Source: CAZSAT01 sp964604675
GTDB lineage: Bacteria; Myxococcota_A; UBA796; CAJQPC01
DNA: 38,389 bases
Reading direction: 5' to 3'
NCBI GenBank assembly: GCA_964604675.1
Contig: CAZSAT010000068.1
Span: 1-38,389 of the forward strand
Shown: positions 1-7,444 of the stretch, one piece after another
Numbering within the stretch: position 1 is the stretch's first letter
Layout: the number at the start of each line of letters is the position of its first letter
Notes under the pieces: generated by a model
Told to the model about the DNA's origin: nothing
The model's input: only the letters and a program-made list of their open reading frames with translations
The model's database searches: none
Translations under genes and position numbers: made by a program

Positions 1-335
1 CCTGCGGGAGCGCGACATTTCCGCATCCAGCCGTTCCAGGAAGTGCCGACGATTGGACGTTTGTGTCAAAGTGTCGGTGGTGGCAAGGATATGGAGCCGT
101 TCAATCGTTTCAGCCAGCTCAAGCTGATTGGCGCGGAGTTTCAGAATGTTCTTTGAGCGGGCGATCAGTTCCGCCGGGTCGGTACCCCGTTCGCAGCCGA
201 CACCTACCGCCACGCTCCGCGGGTGGTAGACGAGATGCTGTTCATCCCCGGACAGGCGGTGCGGGGTTGCGCTGATGCGCAACATGCCGCCAAGATCGCG
301 CGGAATGTCCCCGTCGGTCAGGAAAGACGGCAGCG
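1..335 (-). other. Anomalous left edge: CbiG-like then GGDEF-like fragment, probable chimeric join
   Basis: On the minus strand, 335-160 encodes sequence typical of the cobalamin enzyme CbiG C-terminal domain (YHPRSVAVGVGCERGTD). Positions 180-1 encode a response-regulator end and linker followed by the start of a GGDEF diguanylate cyclase domain (LATTDTLT, then NRRHFLERLDAEM). GC content drops to about 54 percent over 61-180, well below the rest of the window. The three unrelated families are joined in frame, with DPAELIA at the second join being a plausible sequence in both CbiG and response regulators. An assembly chimera at short shared sequence is the simplest reading; a real fusion cannot be excluded. 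Confidence 0.6.
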
Positions 336-1590
336 CCGTATGGGCGCCGACGGTCGCGCCGGCGAGCAGGTCGGCCTCTCCGTCACCGGTCAGGTCGCCC
401 GTGGCCAGGAAGCTCCCGAACTGGGAGTTCGCCGTGTAGTCCGTGATGGCGCCGTCGTACACGTCGATGATGGACCGGAAGGCGCCGCTGTCCGGTGGCA
501 GCACCCACACCGTCTGGTCGGCCTGGTCGTCGGCCACGACCAGGCTCGACGTGGCGTCGGCGTGGTGAGCCCAGGCCACGGCGATGCCGAGGCTGGTGCC
601 GCCGTCGCCGCTGTAGATCGCGGTGACGTCCTCTTCACTCGTCACGCCGGAGAGGTCGCCAGGGACCACGAACACCGCGCCCGAGTTCTCCCCCTCGGCC
701 GAGCTCCGGGTCGGCGCGCCCACCAGCAGATCGACGCGTCCGTCGGCGTCGAAGTCGCCGCCACCGTCGAGGGCGTAGCCGAAGAGCATGCGCTCGCCGG
801 CCGTCAGGCTCGCGGTTGCCTGGCTGCTGGTCCGCATGCTCTCGATCGCGCAGGAGGGCGCGTCGTCGTCGCAGTCGTCGTCGCGCTCGTCACCGCAGAT
901 CTCCAAGGCCTCGGGACCGACCTCCTTGTCGGTGTCGTCGCAGTCCCCATCGATCGAGACGTAGCCCTCAGCTCCGGTGCAGACCTCCGTGGCCGTGTCT
1001 TCGGCGCCGAAGCCGTCGCCGTCGTCGTCGACGTAGGCCGTGACCAGCTCGGCGTCTTCGTCGATCCGATCGTCGCAGTCCCTGTCGAGGCCGTCGCACG
1101 CTTCGTCGGCCTGGTCGGGGTGCGTGTCGGCGTCGTCGTCGTCGCAGTCGGTGGGTTCCGGGCTGTGGTTCGTCAGGTCCTCGCAGGTCCACACCGCCTT
1201 GGCGTCGGCCGCTCCGTAGCCGTCGCCGTCGGTGTCCGCGTAGAGGGCGCGCCAGTCGCTGTCGGGGTCGTCGGCGTCGCCCAGACCGTCGCAATCGGAG
1301 TCGTGGCCGTCGCAGATCTCGTCCGCGCCCGGATGGATGGACGCGGTGCTGTCGTTGCAGTCGCCGCCGGTGCTGGCGAAGCCCTCGCCCGGGGTTCCGC
1401 AGATCGACTCGGCGACGCCCGTGCCGTACCCGTCGGCGTCGGCGTCGACGTAGGCCTCGGACTCCGCCCAGACCGCGGGGTCGCGGTCGTCGCAGTCGAC
1501 GAGCCAGTCGTAGCCGTCGTCATCGAGGTCGTGACGGGCGACGTCCTCCTCGCCCGAGATCCAGGTGCAGGAGAGGAGCAGCGTCAACAC
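1..1590 (-). CDS. MopE-type Cys/Asp-repeat FG-GAP lipoprotein, C-terminus off window and probably chimeric
   Basis: Open from GTG at 1590 to the window edge (530 codons, no stop seen). A TAA lies in frame 4 codons upstream of the GTG, so no longer N-terminus is possible. It begins MLTLLLSCTWIS, a very short lipoprotein signal with lipobox LLSC. Residues about 25-245 are MopE-type putative metal-binding repeats (DCDD, CDGxDxDCD, DGDGYG). FG-GAP-like sequence follows (DFDADGRVDLLVGAP, DLTGDGEADLLAGA). A calcium-binding surface lipoprotein is inferred from family knowledge. The start closely resembles its paralogue at 5335 (both run into C-TWIS). From about position 335 down to 1 the frame leaves the FG-GAP pattern and resembles CbiG and then a GGDEF protein; see the separate entry. 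The N-terminal two thirds are well supported, the last third is not. Confidence 0.8.
   Translation of the reverse strand, partial: MLTLLLSCTWISGEEDVARHDLDDDGYDWLVDCDDRDPAVWAESEAYVDADADGYGTGVAESICGTPGEGFASTGGDCNDSTASIHPGADEICDGHDSDCDGLGDADDPDSDWRALYADTDGDGYGAADAKAVWTCEDLTNHSPEPTDCDDDDADTHPDQADEACDGLDRDCDDRIDEDAELVTAYVDDDGDGFGAEDTATEVCTGAEGYVSIDGDCDDTDKEVGPEALEICGDERDDDCDDDAPSCAIESMRTSSQATASLTAGERMLFGYALDGGGDFDADGRVDLLVGAPTRSSAEGENSGAVFVVPGDLSGVTSEEDVTAIYSGDGGTSLGIAVAWAHHADATSSLVVADDQADQTVWVLPPDSGAFRSIIDVYDGAITDYTANSQFGSFLATGDLTGDGEADLLAGATVGAHTALPSFLTDGDIPRDLGGMLRISATPHRLSGDEQHLVYHPRSVAVGVGCERGTDPAELIARSKNILKLRANQLELAETIERLHILATTDTLTQTSNRRHFLERLDAEMSRSRR
850..1512 (-). repeat. Tandem MopE-type metal-binding repeats (protein level)
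   Basis: About four degenerate repeat units inside the lipoprotein gene, each with a DCDD segment, an acidic D-x-D-G-D-G-Y/F segment and a CDGxDxDCDD segment. At DNA level they show as gtcgtcgcagtcg-like stretches. They make the complementary strand look openly coding, with Arg- and Val-rich nonsense products. Confidence 0.75.
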
Positions 1591-1644
1591 CGCTGCAGCT
1601 TACTAGAGCACCCATCAAGCCGTCTCGAGTCGCATGCTTGCGCC

Positions 1645-1662
1645 CGCCGGCCGTGGCCGGCG
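1645..1662. terminator. GC-rich hairpin downstream of the ferritin-like gene
   Basis: Perfect inverted repeat CGCCGGCC-GT-GGCCGGCG in the 112-nt gap between the stop of the di-iron gene (1703) and the next start (1590). In practice it is a 7-bp stem with a CGTG loop. There is no T-run after it on the minus strand, so it is only a candidate terminator or mRNA-stabilising hairpin. I saw no convincing promoter in this gap. Confidence 0.4.
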
Positions 1663-1702
1663 TCCCGGCTCCTCGACGTGCCCCTGTGCGCCCGTCTCCC
1701 GC

Positions 1703-2668
1703 TCAGGCCGCCATGACCACGCCCGGATCCCACTTCTCGGCCGCTCCGTGCAGCGCTGCATGGAGGGCACGCTTCACCCGCGCGGGGAGCCCGGGGTCGT
1801 GCCCCTCGGGCGGGAACTCCAGCTCCAAGCGCGCTTCGATGAGGCGCTCGAACACCGGGCTCATGTCGATGCCGGTCGGCAGCTGCTCCAGGAGCAGCTG
1901 GGCCGCGTGGGTCTGCTTGGCGATGCCGAGCCTCAGCGCATCCCTGGGCGAGAAGCCGAGCGCGCGGAAGTCCTCCTCCATCTCGGAGAGGCCGTCGAGC
2001 TGGATCATGAACATGCGCATCTGCCAGCGCCAGAGGCGAAGCGTCTCGATCGGTCCCATCGTCTCGAGGAGCCGCGGCAGGAAGTGCACACCGAGCGCCA
2101 CGTGCCGCGCTTCGTCCCGCTCGTAGAGCTTCAGCAGGTCGCAGAGGACCGGGTCGATCTGCTTCTCGCGCACCATCTGGAAGAAGGTGAGCGCGATCGG
2201 CTCCACCATCAGCTGCATCCCGAGCAGCTTCCGCGCGAGGGTCTTCGCGCCGACCACCTCGGCGAGCACCCGGCTCGCGGAGTCCGGCAGCTGCTCGGGG
2301 GTGTAGCCGAGCAGCGCCAGGTAGTCGTGGAGCACGTAGAAGTGCCTCGACTCGTCGTGGGCCTGCGCCGTGGCGGCCATCTTGGCCTCGAGCGGCTCCA
2401 GCTCGAGGGCCAGCTCGGCGCTGATCTTCCACGCGGCGAGCTCGCCCCAGAAGATCACCGCGAACAGGCGCTTGATCGGCTTCAGATGCTGGGGATCGAG
2501 CTGGATGCCGCCGTGGCGGGCGAGCGCCGCCTCCAGCTCCACCTTGCCGTCCCACGCCTTGGCCTGCCCCTTGTGGTAGACGCCCTCGAGGATGCGCCAC
2601 GACCGGAGCTGGTCCATGGTGCGGTTCATCGTGAACATGCCGTAGGGGATGGGGTCGCGGCGGATCAT
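1703..2668 (-). CDS. Di-iron ferritin-fold (R2/AurF-like) protein
   Basis: 321 residues. The complete 4-Glu/2-His di-iron ligand set of the ferritin-like superfamily is visible: E76 in WGE, E106-x-x-H109 in DESRH, E156 in MVEP, and E186-x-x-H189 in RDEARHV. Size and motif order resemble R2-like ligand-binding oxidases and AurF-type oxygenases, but I cannot name the subfamily. It is expected to be cytosolic because there is no signal or membrane segment. Its ATG overlaps the stop of the upstream TetR gene by 4 nt (ATGA), so the two are probably co-transcribed and translationally coupled, which suggests the regulator controls this enzyme. The substrate is unknown. Confidence 0.85.
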   Translation of the reverse strand: MIRRDPIPYGMFTMNRTMDQLRSWRILEGVYHKGQAKAWDGKVELEAALARHGGIQLDPQHLKPIKRLFAVIFWGELAAWKISAELALELEPLEAKMAATAQAHDESRHFYVLHDYLALLGYTPEQLPDSASRVLAEVVGAKTLARKLLGMQLMVEPIALTFFQMVREKQIDPVLCDLLKLYERDEARHVALGVHFLPRLLETMGPIETLRLWRWQMRMFMIQLDGLSEMEEDFRALGFSPRDALRLGIAKQTHAAQLLLEQLPTGIDMSPVFERLIEARLELEFPPEGHDPGLPARVKRALHAALHGAAEKWDPGVVMAA

Positions 2669-3315
2669 CGGTCCTCCTCGCGGTGCGGGCCGGTGGTGAC
2701 CACGCGCGCGAACAGTGCGCGCAGGTCCTGGTAGGTCTGGTCGACGACCTGCAGGTCGTCGGTGTTCCGGGCGTAGGCCAGCTCGACGACGAGTCCGTGC
2801 AGCACGGTGCGCACCATGCGGGCGAGCCGCTCGGGCGGGAGCACGAGCTGGTCGTTGACGAACAACTCCCGGATGCTCTCGACGAGCAGGGGCTCCGTCT
2901 CGTCCAGGAAGGCGTCGACGTGATCGCGGATCGGTGCGTTCTGCGCGGCGAGGCTCATGGTCTCGACCATGAACGGGGTCCAGCCCCGCATGTCCCACAC
3001 CGCGTCCCAGAGGGCGTCCAGCGCCTCCAGTGCGGTGCCGGTGCCGGTGTCGCCGCGGCGGAACCGGTCCTGGAAGCGCGCGTGGATCTGGCGGAAGGTG
3101 GCGCGCTGCGCCTCGAGCAGCAGGTGTTCCTTGCTCGAGAAGTGGTAGTGCAGCAGGCTCTTCGACACGCCGGCCGCCTTGGCCACGGCGTTCATCGAGG
3201 CGCCCCGGTAGCCCTCGTCCCCGAACATCCGGGCGGCAGCGTCGACGATGCGGCGAATGGTCCGCGCGGAGCGTGGATCGGAGGGTGTCGGGCTGGAGAA
3301 GGGGTTTCGGGACAT
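2665..3315 (-). CDS. TetR/AcrR family transcriptional regulator
   Basis: 216 residues. The N-terminal TetR DNA-binding domain (about residues 18-70) has a clear helix-turn-helix (AVAKAAGVSKSLLHYHF) followed by the usual SSKEHLLLEA helix. The C-terminal ligand-binding part is divergent, as normal in this family. It is the first gene of a two-gene unit with the di-iron protein (4-nt overlap). An imperfect dyad 5 nt before its ATG looks like its own operator, which suggests autorepression. The inducer is unknown. Start ATG 3315 is preferred because it gives the usual short N-terminal tail. Confidence 0.92.
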   Translation of the reverse strand: MSRNPFSSPTPSDPRSARTIRRIVDAAARMFGDEGYRGASMNAVAKAAGVSKSLLHYHFSSKEHLLLEAQRATFRQIHARFQDRFRRGDTGTGTALEALDALWDAVWDMRGWTPFMVETMSLAAQNAPIRDHVDAFLDETEPLLVESIRELFVNDQLVLPPERLARMVRTVLHGLVVELAYARNTDDLQVVDQTYQDLRALFARVVTTGPHREEDR

Positions 3316-3320
3316 CTAGG

Positions 3321-3334
3321 ACTGGCCGGTCAGT
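3321..3334. promoter_or_regulatory. Candidate TetR operator dyad
   Basis: ACTGGCCGGTCAGT is an imperfect palindrome (12 of 14 positions symmetric; half-sites ACTGGCC and GGTCAGT). It closely resembles the ACTGACCGGTCAGT-type operators known for several TetR regulators. It lies just upstream of the tetR start and in the 105-nt divergent gap shared with the ion-channel gene, so it could affect both directions. An AT-richer stretch (acaaaaagt) beside it may hold a -10 element for the tetR direction. Confidence 0.55.
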
Positions 3335-3420
3335 ACAAAAAGTCTGCCAGCTTCCGACACGGTGCGCAAGGTCAAGCATCCGGGCGTTCGATCCGAGGAG
3401 AACGGTGCCCGGAGGTTCCC

Positions 3421-4446
3421 ATGGCTTCGACAGCGCTCGCGCTCGACCCCCACGATGAGCTCGTGGCCCGCCTCCGTCGCATCCGTTCGGGCGACGAGCC
3501 CCGGCCCATCAGCCTGGACCTGGCGGGTGCTCGGCTCATCGGCGAGGACCTGCGCGGCCTGAACTTCTCCGGCTGGGATCTGCAAGGGACGGATCTGTCG
3601 CGAGCCCAGCTGGACGGCTGTCGGTTCGTGAAGAGCAAGCTCGCCGGCGCGAGCTTCTTCGAGGCCTCCCTGCAAGGGGCGGAGCTGCTCGGGGCGGACC
3701 TGGCCGGAGCGGTCTTGAGCGCCGCAGACTGCAGCCGGGTTGGGTTCGGGCACGCCGTGCTGCGTCAGGTGCAGGCCGTCGATGCCTGCTTCGAGGGCGC
3801 CACCTTCACCGAGGCTGACCTGCAAGACGCGGATCTACGCGCGTCCCGCTTCCACGGCGCTCGGTTCGTCGAGGCCGACCTGCGTGGCGCGAGCTTCGAG
3901 GCGAGCTCCTTGGGGGAGACGGATCTCGAAGGCGCCCGGCTGGACGGGGCCTGCTTTCACCGCGCCGACCTCCGCCGCGCCCGTCTGCGCGGGGTGCGCG
4001 GCTACCCCACGGCGGGTTGGGTGCACGCCGACGTGCGCGACGTGGACTGGAACGGCGCGTGGCTCGTCCGGCGGCACGTGCTCGACGAGAACTTCCTGCA
4101 CGAGTTCCGGAACGCCAGCCCGGCGCACGCGAGGCTCTACACGGCGTGGAGGTTGACCAGCGACTGCGGCCGCAGCCTGACCCGCTGGGGCGCGTGGACG
4201 GCCGGCATCGCGGTGGTCTTCGCGCTGGTCTACACCCAGGTCGGCATCGACTTCGGCGACAGCCCCACGTGGCTCTCACCGCTGTACTTCAGCGTGGTGA
4301 CGCTCACCACGCTGGGCTACGGAGATGCGCTTCCGACTTCGGTTTCCGGCCAGGTCGCCGTGATGATGCAGGTAGTCTTGGGCTACGGCATGCTGGGCGG
4401 TCTGCTCAGCATCTTCTCCACCAAGATGGGCCGCAGGGCCGACTGA
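3421..4446 (+). CDS. Pentapeptide-repeat K+ channel (2TM pore)
   Basis: 341 residues, ATG 3421 with GGAGG 5 nt upstream. Residues about 32-195 are pentapeptide repeats of the A(D/N)LxG type (DLAGARL, DLRGLNF, DLQGTDL, ADLRGASF), which form a right-handed quadrilateral beta-helix. After a linker there is a membrane helix (about 258-276), a pore helix with the K+ selectivity signature TTLGYGD (296-302), and a second helix (about 311-332). This is an ion_trans_2-type two-TM channel expected to tetramerise in the inner membrane, with the beta-helix domain in the cytosol. No RCK or cNMP domain is present. The HDOD gene follows after 8 nt, so the two probably share an mRNA. Confidence 0.9.
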   Translation: MASTALALDPHDELVARLRRIRSGDEPRPISLDLAGARLIGEDLRGLNFSGWDLQGTDLSRAQLDGCRFVKSKLAGASFFEASLQGAELLGADLAGAVLSAADCSRVGFGHAVLRQVQAVDACFEGATFTEADLQDADLRASRFHGARFVEADLRGASFEASSLGETDLEGARLDGACFHRADLRRARLRGVRGYPTAGWVHADVRDVDWNGAWLVRRHVLDENFLHEFRNASPAHARLYTAWRLTSDCGRSLTRWGAWTAGIAVVFALVYTQVGIDFGDSPTWLSPLYFSVVTLTTLGYGDALPTSVSGQVAVMMQVVLGYGMLGGLLSIFSTKMGRRAD

Positions 4447-4454
4447 GGCGGGCG

Positions 4455-5306
4455 ATGTTCGGGCTCTTCAAGCGGAAGCGGACCGACCCCGCAGCGGAGC
4501 TCCGCAAGGCGCTGGGAGGCGCACGCCTGCCCAGCTTCCCCGCGGTGACCATGCAGGTGCTCGAAGCCGTGCGGGATCCGCACGCACCGCTGAGCCGCAT
4601 CGGCGAGCTGGTCCAGCAGGACCCCGCGCTCACGGTGAAGCTCTTGAAGTCGGTGAACACGGCGGCGAGCGGGCTCCAGCGGCGGTGCGAGAGCGTGCCT
4701 CACGCCGTGGCGCTGCTCGGTCGGTCACGGGTCGAGCAGCTGGTGCTGGCGCTCGCGGTCTCCGAGGCGCTGCCGAAGCTCACGGCGCCCGGCCACTCGC
4801 CCGACAGCTTCTGGCGCGCGGCGGCACGGCGCGCGACCGTCGCCCAGTGCCTGGCCGACGTGCTCGACCCGAAGAGCCGGTCGGTCAGCTTCACGGCGGC
4901 CCTGTTGCAGGACATGGCGGTGCCCTTGCTCGTGCAGCGCCGCGGCGGTTTCTACTGCAAGCTCCTGGAGCAGTGGCACGGCGACCAGGGCGAGCTCGAC
5001 GCCTTGGAGCACGAGGCGCTCGGCTTCACCCACGCCGACATCGCCAGCTGGCTGGCCGCTGACTGGTGCTTTCCGGAGGCGCTCGGCTACGCCCTCGGTG
5101 GGCACCACGGAAGCGACGAGCCCGAGCTCGATGCGCCGGCTCCCGTGCGCCTGGTCGCCGTGATGGGCGAGCACGACGAGGTGCGCATGGAGCCGATCGT
5201 CGAGACCGCTCGGACCCTCTATGGCGCCCGGTCCGACCACGTCGTACGAGCCGTGAACAAGGGGCTCGACAACGCAGCCGAGGTGGCGGCGCTGTTCTCC
5301 GCGTAG
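4455..5306 (+). CDS. HDOD domain protein
   Basis: 283 residues. The HDOD domain covers about residues 20-215 (LPSFPAVTMQVLEAVRDP, LVQQDPALTVKLLKSVNTA, SVPHAVALLGRSRVEQLVL, LLQDMAVPLL), followed by HADIASWLAADWCFP. HDOD proteins are HD-superfamily relatives that usually lack phosphodiesterase residues and act as signalling or regulatory scaffolds. ATG 4455 is preferred: it is 8 nt after the channel stop and gives a basic start (MFGLFKRKR). No GGDEF, EAL or receiver domain is attached. Co-expression with the upstream channel is likely; a functional link is inference. Confidence 0.88.
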   Translation: MFGLFKRKRTDPAAELRKALGGARLPSFPAVTMQVLEAVRDPHAPLSRIGELVQQDPALTVKLLKSVNTAASGLQRRCESVPHAVALLGRSRVEQLVLALAVSEALPKLTAPGHSPDSFWRAAARRATVAQCLADVLDPKSRSVSFTAALLQDMAVPLLVQRRGGFYCKLLEQWHGDQGELDALEHEALGFTHADIASWLAADWCFPEALGYALGGHHGSDEPELDAPAPVRLVAVMGEHDEVRMEPIVETARTLYGARSDHVVRAVNKGLDNAAEVAALFSA

Positions 5307-5334
5307 CGTCGATGTGCGTGCTACGTTCCGGCTG

Positions 5335-7428
5335 ATGATGCTGTACTGGGCCCTGGCCTGCACCTGGATCTCCGACGGGGAGGACGCCAGCCGCTGGGAC
5401 GCCGACGGCGACCAGATCCCAGCTGATGTCGACTGCGACGACGCGGACCCGGCGGTCGGCGCTCCGAGTGCCTTCTACGCCGACACCGACGGGGATGGCC
5501 AGGGGGACCCGTCCAGCTCGCTGGAGGCCTGCATCGCCCCCAGTGGCTACGTCGTCGGCGACGGTGACTGCCTCGATGGCGACGCGTCGGTCTACCTGGG
5601 TGCCAGCGAGCTGTGCGACGGCGTCGATCAGGACTGCGACGCGGTGGTGGACGAGGACGCGGTCGACGGTGGCGTCTGGTACACCGACGACGACCGGGAT
5701 GGGTGGGGCCTCGACGAGGGTGTCGCGGCGTGCGAGGCGCCCGAGGGCACCGCTGACCAGGAGGGCGACTGCGACGATGGCGACGACAGCGTGCACCCGA
5801 ACGCGGACGAGGTGTGCAACGGGGTGGACGACGACTGCGACGACCTGTTCGACGAGAGCGCGGCGGACGCCGTGACCTGGTACGTCGACGCCGACGGCGA
5901 TGGCTACGGGGCAGGGGACGCCTCCTCGGGATGCGGCATCCCGTCGGGGCACGTGGCGTACGACGGCGACTGCGACGACTCCGAAGCCACCACGTACCCG
6001 GGCCGCGACGAGTGGTGCCACGACGGGGTCGACAACGACTGCGACGACGTGATCGACGCGTGCGACCAGGTGGTCTACGAGCTCGCCGATGCCACGTACG
6101 TCGCCGGCACCTTCGACGCGGACCGCGCTGGTTCGAGCCTGGCCACAGGTGACCTCGACGGCGATGGCGTCGGCGACCTCCTGGTCGGCAGCCCGGGCTA
6201 CGAAGGCGCCGGCCGAGGGGCGGCTCACGTCGTGCTCGGCACGGCCGGCCTGCCTGCCTGGCTCTACTACGACGAGAGCTTCACGTTGATGGGCGACGGC
6301 GAGGGCGAGCTGCTGGGAACCGACGTTGCGCTCGGCGACTACGACGGCGACCTGCTGGACGAGATCGTCATCGGCGCCCCGGGTGTGAGCTCCGTGGGCA
6401 CCGGTGGGAGCTCCATCGCGGTCGGCGAGGTGGTGTTGTGGGATGACGACACGAAGGCCTGGGCTGAGGGAGGCTTCACCGCGCGTGCCTACGCCGACGG
6501 ACGCATCACGGGCGAGGCCAGCACCAGCGAGTTCGGGTTCAGCGTGTCGGTCTTGGCGGCTGACGCGGGCGAGGAGGAAGACCTGCTCGTGGGCGCGCCG
6601 CTGTTCGAGTGGAAGGGCGACGTGGCGGGTGCCGCGTGCGTCTACGAAGGCGGCGAATGGGGTGCCTCGAGCTGGGACAGCGCCGAGCTCTGCGTCATCG
6701 GGCCGACCACCGCCGAGTCCTGGCTCGGGTGGGACGTCGAGGGCCGCGCCGACGTGATCGAGGGAGACGGGCTGAGCGACGTGGTGGTGGGCGGCCCCTA
6801 CGCCACCTACGACGCCAGCGCCGACAGGGGCGTGGTGGTCGCAGTGGACGGGAGCGCGTCCAGCCTCGTGAATGCCGCAGACGCGGCCGCCCGGTTGTAT
6901 GGCGCGCCGGGCGACGAGCTGGGCACGACCCTGCGCGCCGCGGGGGACCTGAACGCCGACGGCTACCACGACCTCGTGCTGGGAGCACCGGCGGCGGGCG
7001 ATTCGACGGGCAGCGTGTACGTGGTGCTCGGCCCGCTTCTCGAGAGCTCGCCGGTGAGCGATGCGGCCGTGGCCACGATCACCGGCTCGCAGGCCCTCGA
7101 TCGCTTCGGAGAGGCCCTCGCCAGCGACGACTTCGGCGGCGACGACCACAACGAGCTCGTGATCGGAGCGCCCCAGGCGGAGCGGTCCGGCATGCTCCGA
7201 GGCGAGGCGTACCTCTTCCAGGGCCCTGTCAGCGGCTCCTGGAGCGCGGACGACGCGTCCGTGCTGTTCGAGGCCGAGGGGCTGGCCGGCCGGGCCGGCT
7301 ACGCCTTGGAGACAGGGCACTTGGACGACGACGGGGTGCCCGAGGTCCTGATCGGCGTGCCCTACGCCAGCTACGACGGTGAGCAGAGCGGCGGCTTCTA
7401 TGCGATCTGGAGCGAAGAGCTGTTCTGA
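5335..7428 (+). CDS. MopE-type Cys/Asp-repeat FG-GAP lipoprotein
   Basis: 697 residues from ATG 5335. The start MMLYWALACTWIS is a minimal lipoprotein signal with lipobox ALAC; a GTG at 5314 would add MRATFRL and give a more ordinary signal, so the start is uncertain. Residues about 25-245 are MopE-type metal-binding repeats (DCDD, CDGVDQDCD, CNGVDDDCDD). Residues about 255-690 hold seven-bladed FG-GAP-type repeats (DLDGDGVGDLLVGSPG, DLNADGYHDLVLGAP, DFGGDDHNELVIGAP), an integrin-alpha-like propeller. This predicts a surface-exposed, calcium-loaded lipoprotein. It is the intact paralogue of the gene at 1-1590. The stop lies within a hairpin shared with the convergent gene. Confidence 0.88.
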   Translation: MMLYWALACTWISDGEDASRWDADGDQIPADVDCDDADPAVGAPSAFYADTDGDGQGDPSSSLEACIAPSGYVVGDGDCLDGDASVYLGASELCDGVDQDCDAVVDEDAVDGGVWYTDDDRDGWGLDEGVAACEAPEGTADQEGDCDDGDDSVHPNADEVCNGVDDDCDDLFDESAADAVTWYVDADGDGYGAGDASSGCGIPSGHVAYDGDCDDSEATTYPGRDEWCHDGVDNDCDDVIDACDQVVYELADATYVAGTFDADRAGSSLATGDLDGDGVGDLLVGSPGYEGAGRGAAHVVLGTAGLPAWLYYDESFTLMGDGEGELLGTDVALGDYDGDLLDEIVIGAPGVSSVGTGGSSIAVGEVVLWDDDTKAWAEGGFTARAYADGRITGEASTSEFGFSVSVLAADAGEEEDLLVGAPLFEWKGDVAGAACVYEGGEWGASSWDSAELCVIGPTTAESWLGWDVEGRADVIEGDGLSDVVVGGPYATYDASADRGVVVAVDGSASSLVNAADAAARLYGAPGDELGTTLRAAGDLNADGYHDLVLGAPAAGDSTGSVYVVLGPLLESSPVSDAAVATITGSQALDRFGEALASDDFGGDDHNELVIGAPQAERSGMLRGEAYLFQGPVSGSWSADDASVLFEAEGLAGRAGYALETGHLDDDGVPEVLIGVPYASYDGEQSGGFYAIWSEELF
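5407..6070 (+). repeat. Tandem MopE-type metal-binding repeats (protein level)
   Basis: Three to four repeats of about 55-60 residues within the lipoprotein. Each has a DCDD segment, a DxDGDG segment and a C(D/N)GVDxDCD segment. The last unit ends at DNDCDDVIDACD, just before the FG-GAP region. Cys pairs recur with constant spacing, consistent with disulfides. Confidence 0.75.
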
Positions 7429-7444
7429 GCCTTCGGAGGCTCAG
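7425..7444. terminator. Bidirectional hairpin containing both convergent stop codons
   Basis: Perfect inverted repeat CTGAGCCT-TCGG-AGGCTCAG: 8-bp stem and 4-nt loop. The TGA of the plus-strand FG-GAP gene (7426-7428) lies in the left arm and the TGA of the minus-strand DUF3604 gene (7441-7443) in the right arm. No T-tract follows on either side. It probably serves as a shared terminator or 3' end protector. Confidence 0.6.

Noticed and set aside
1..335. True three-domain fusion FG-GAP/CbiG/GGDEF
   Set aside because: Unrelated cellular compartments and pathways, a GC drop and a position at the window edge favour a chimeric join; listed as a finding rather than as a gene.
223..1716. Long plus-strand open frame opposite the first FG-GAP gene
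   Set aside because: Product is Val/Arg/Ala-rich with no domain; it is the antisense shadow of the MopE repeats, whose gtcgtcgcagtcg-like runs keep the complementary frame open.
5026..7320. 764-codon minus-strand open frame opposite the second FG-GAP gene
   Set aside because: Low-complexity Val/Ala/Arg product and no recognisable motifs; antisense to a clear gene and part of the HDOD gene.
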